NCBI GenBank assembly: GCA_031260095.1
Contig: JAIRKN010000111.1
Location: forward strand, 1-7,425
Length of the DNA stretch: 7,425 nt
Direction: 5' to 3'
Source of the DNA: Tannerella sp.
Lineage (GTDB): Bacteria > Bacteroidota > Bacteroidia > Bacteroidales > Tannerellaceae
The notes below the pieces were generated by a model, which did no database searches, was not told the origin of the DNA, and saw only the letters and a list, made by a program, of their open reading frames with translations. How positions within the stretch are numbered: position 1 is the first letter of the stretch; each line of letters begins with the position of its first letter. Of this stretch, positions 5,619 through 7,425 are shown piece after piece. The translations under genes and the position numbers were made by a program.

Positions 5619-7425
5619 ATGCAAATATCTTATTATCACCCTGCCGAAATGATTTTCAGGCGGGCGGAAACGTATAAAAACCGTTCGGCAATCCGGTACC
5701 GGGATAAAAACGGAAAATGGCAAAAAATATCCTGGATGGATTTTGCGGAATATGTCCGTCTGACGTCGCAGGCTATGATCGAACAGGGCGTGGAGACTCA
5801 TGAGAATGTCGGAATCTGTGCGCAAAATATGCCCGAATGTTTTTTTACGGACTACGGTGCATACGGGATTCGCGCCGTTTCTGTCCCGATGTACGCGACA
5901 AGTTCTCCGGCACAGATTGAATACATTGTACGCGACGCCCACATTCGTTTTCTGTTTGTCGGGGAACAATTACAATACAATAATACATTCCGGGTTCAGC
6001 AGGAAAACGGAAATATCCTGAAAAGACTGATCATCTTCGACCCGGCCGTCGTCCGTAATCCGGAAGACAAAACATCTATCTACATGGAGGAATTTCTCCG
6101 GCTGGGCGATCATGCTTTAGCAGAAACGGAAGTGAAGATAAGAAGAAGTAATGCCGTTCCCGAAGATCCGGCGGCCATCGTCTACACGTCCGGAACAACC
6201 GGCGAGTCAAAAGGCGTGATGCTCACACATGCCAATTTTCTGAAAGTATTGCGTATACATGACATGCGCCTGCCGGAAGTGAACGACAATGACCTGTCGA
6301 TGTGTTTCTTGCCGTTAACGCATATATTCGAGAAAGCCTGGTCCTGCTATTGTTTTCACAAAGGGGTAGAAGTTGCCGTCAATCAGGATCCGAAAAAGAT
6401 ACAGGAGACATTGCCTGAAGTACGTCCCTCACTGATGTGCAACGTACCGCGTTTCTGGGAAAAAGTATATGCAGGCGTACAGGATAAAATTAACGGCTCA
6501 CCGGGATTATTACAAAAAATATTCAGACATGCCATCAAAACCGGACGCCGGTACGTGCTTGATTACAAACGGACAGGGAGCAATGTACCCTTCTGGCTAT
6601 CCGTAAAATTTCATTTTTATGATAACACGGTTTTCTCATTGCTGAAAAGAGTAGTCGGACTGGAACGCGGACGTGTGTTCCCCGTCGCAGGAGCGCCATT
6701 AGCTGATAACATTGCGGAATTTCTGCTGTCGGTTCATTTTCCCATCCGGTATGGTTACGGGCTATCCGAAACGTCAGCCACCGTTTGTTTCTATCCGCAG
6801 ATAAATTATACGCTGGGATCCATCGGAACGATCATGCCGGATCTGCAAGTCAAGATCGATCCGAAGAACCATGAGATTCTGGTGAAAGGCGAAACCATCA
6901 CAAGCGGTTATTATAAAAAGCCGGAAGAAACGGCAAAGGTGTTTACGGAAGACGGCTTTTTCCGCACAGGCGACGCAGGAAGGCTCGAAGGAGAGACCCT
7001 GTTTTTCCTCGAACGGATAAAAGATCTGTTCAAAACATCGAACGGCAAATATATCGCACCGCAAGCCATCGAATTAAGTATGAGCGGCAATAAGTACATC
7101 GAACAATGCGTCGTCATCGCCGACAAGTATAAATTTGTCAGCGCCCTGATCATTCCGGATTTCGAAGCGCTTGAAAAATATGCGCAATCAAAAAATATTC
7201 CGTTTGAGAATCGTAAGGAATTAATAAAGAAAGCAGAAATCATACGCTTTTTTCAATCCATTGTCGAGGATTGTCAGAAAGGGTTTGCCTCCTTCGAAAA
7301 AATCAAACGTTTTACGCTCCTACCCGAATCCCTATCGAAAGATAAGGGCGAAATCACCGATACTTTAAAAGTAAAACGCGCAGTCATCGCCAAAAACTAT
7401 GCAGAAGAAATAGAAGAAATGTACA
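5619..7425 (+). CDS. Long-chain fatty acid-CoA ligase (3' partial)
   Basis: AMP-forming acyl-CoA synthetase that activates fatty acids to acyl-AMP and then acyl-CoA for lipid synthesis or degradation. 602 codons are visible without a stop. Bacterial members of this type run to about 600 residues and the visible end (EEIEEMY) looks terminal, so only a few residues should be missing. ANL-superfamily motifs: P-loop YTSGTTGESKGVMLTH (189 onward), YGYGLSETSA (378-387), FRTGD (Asp452), ERIKDLFKTSNGKYIAP (465-481) and C-terminal GEITDTLKVKR (577-587), which carries the candidate catalytic lysine. The ATG at 5619 fits the family's N-terminus (YYHPAEMIFRRAE). No Shine-Dalgarno site is present. It follows the dikinase-like gene by 83 bp with no visible promoter or terminator, so co-transcription is likely. 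Acyl chain-length preference cannot be read from the sequence. Confidence 0.95.
   Translation, partial: MQISYYHPAEMIFRRAETYKNRSAIRYRDKNGKWQKISWMDFAEYVRLTSQAMIEQGVETHENVGICAQNMPECFFTDYGAYGIRAVSVPMYATSSPAQIEYIVRDAHIRFLFVGEQLQYNNTFRVQQENGNILKRLIIFDPAVVRNPEDKTSIYMEEFLRLGDHALAETEVKIRRSNAVPEDPAAIVYTSGTTGESKGVMLTHANFLKVLRIHDMRLPEVNDNDLSMCFLPLTHIFEKAWSCYCFHKGVEVAVNQDPKKIQETLPEVRPSLMCNVPRFWEKVYAGVQDKINGSPGLLQKIFRHAIKTGRRYVLDYKRTGSNVPFWLSVKFHFYDNTVFSLLKRVVGLERGRVFPVAGAPLADNIAEFLLSVHFPIRYGYGLSETSATVCFYPQINYTLGSIGTIMPDLQVKIDPKNHEILVKGETITSGYYKKPEETAKVFTEDGFFRTGDAGRLEGETLFFLERIKDLFKTSNGKYIAPQAIELSMSGNKYIEQCVVIADKYKFVSALIIPDFEALEKYAQSKNIPFENRKELIKKAEIIRFFQSIVEDCQKGFASFEKIKRFTLLPESLSKDKGEITDTLKVKRAVIAKNYAEEIEEMY

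Overview
The window looks like chromosomal DNA from a member of the Bacteroidetes, probably order Bacteroidales. The evidence is two near-perfect Bacteroidetes-type promoters (TTG, 19 bp, TAnnTTTG), starts without clear Shine-Dalgarno sites, AT-rich intergenic DNA between moderately GC-balanced genes, and the style of the proteins. I saw no tRNA, rRNA, CRISPR array, insertion sequence or phage gene. It reads as ordinary core or housekeeping DNA with one poorly understood multidomain protein.

Layout, left to right. (1) A TrpB2-type tryptophan synthase beta chain on the + strand, with its N-terminus cut off by the window edge (1-1244). (2) A 341-bp gap (1245-1585) with a weak candidate terminator for trpB2 and a possible 44-codon minus-strand gene (1364-1498). 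(3) An AraC-family regulator on the minus strand (1586-2476). (4) A 98-bp divergent intergenic region. Its centre is a perfect 11-bp inverted repeat that supplies both elements of two fully overlapping, oppositely directed promoters. (5) A 986-residue protein on the + strand (2575-5535): one degenerate and one apparently intact receiver-like domain, then a PEP synthase/pyruvate phosphate dikinase-type ATP-grasp domain, then an unrecognised C-terminal domain. (6) After 83 bp with no visible promoter or terminator, a long-chain acyl-CoA synthetase on the + strand (5619 to the right edge), lacking only its last few residues.

The dikinase-like protein and the acyl-CoA synthetase probably share a transcript. 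The AraC-type protein is transcribed divergently from the same DNA segment and is the obvious candidate regulator. The most notable points are the symmetric shared promoter and the dikinase-like protein. That protein keeps the nucleotide-binding half of PEP synthase but lacks the phosphohistidine and PEP-binding domains needed for the classical reaction, and it carries receiver domains, so a regulatory or non-classical phosphotransfer role is plausible but unproven.
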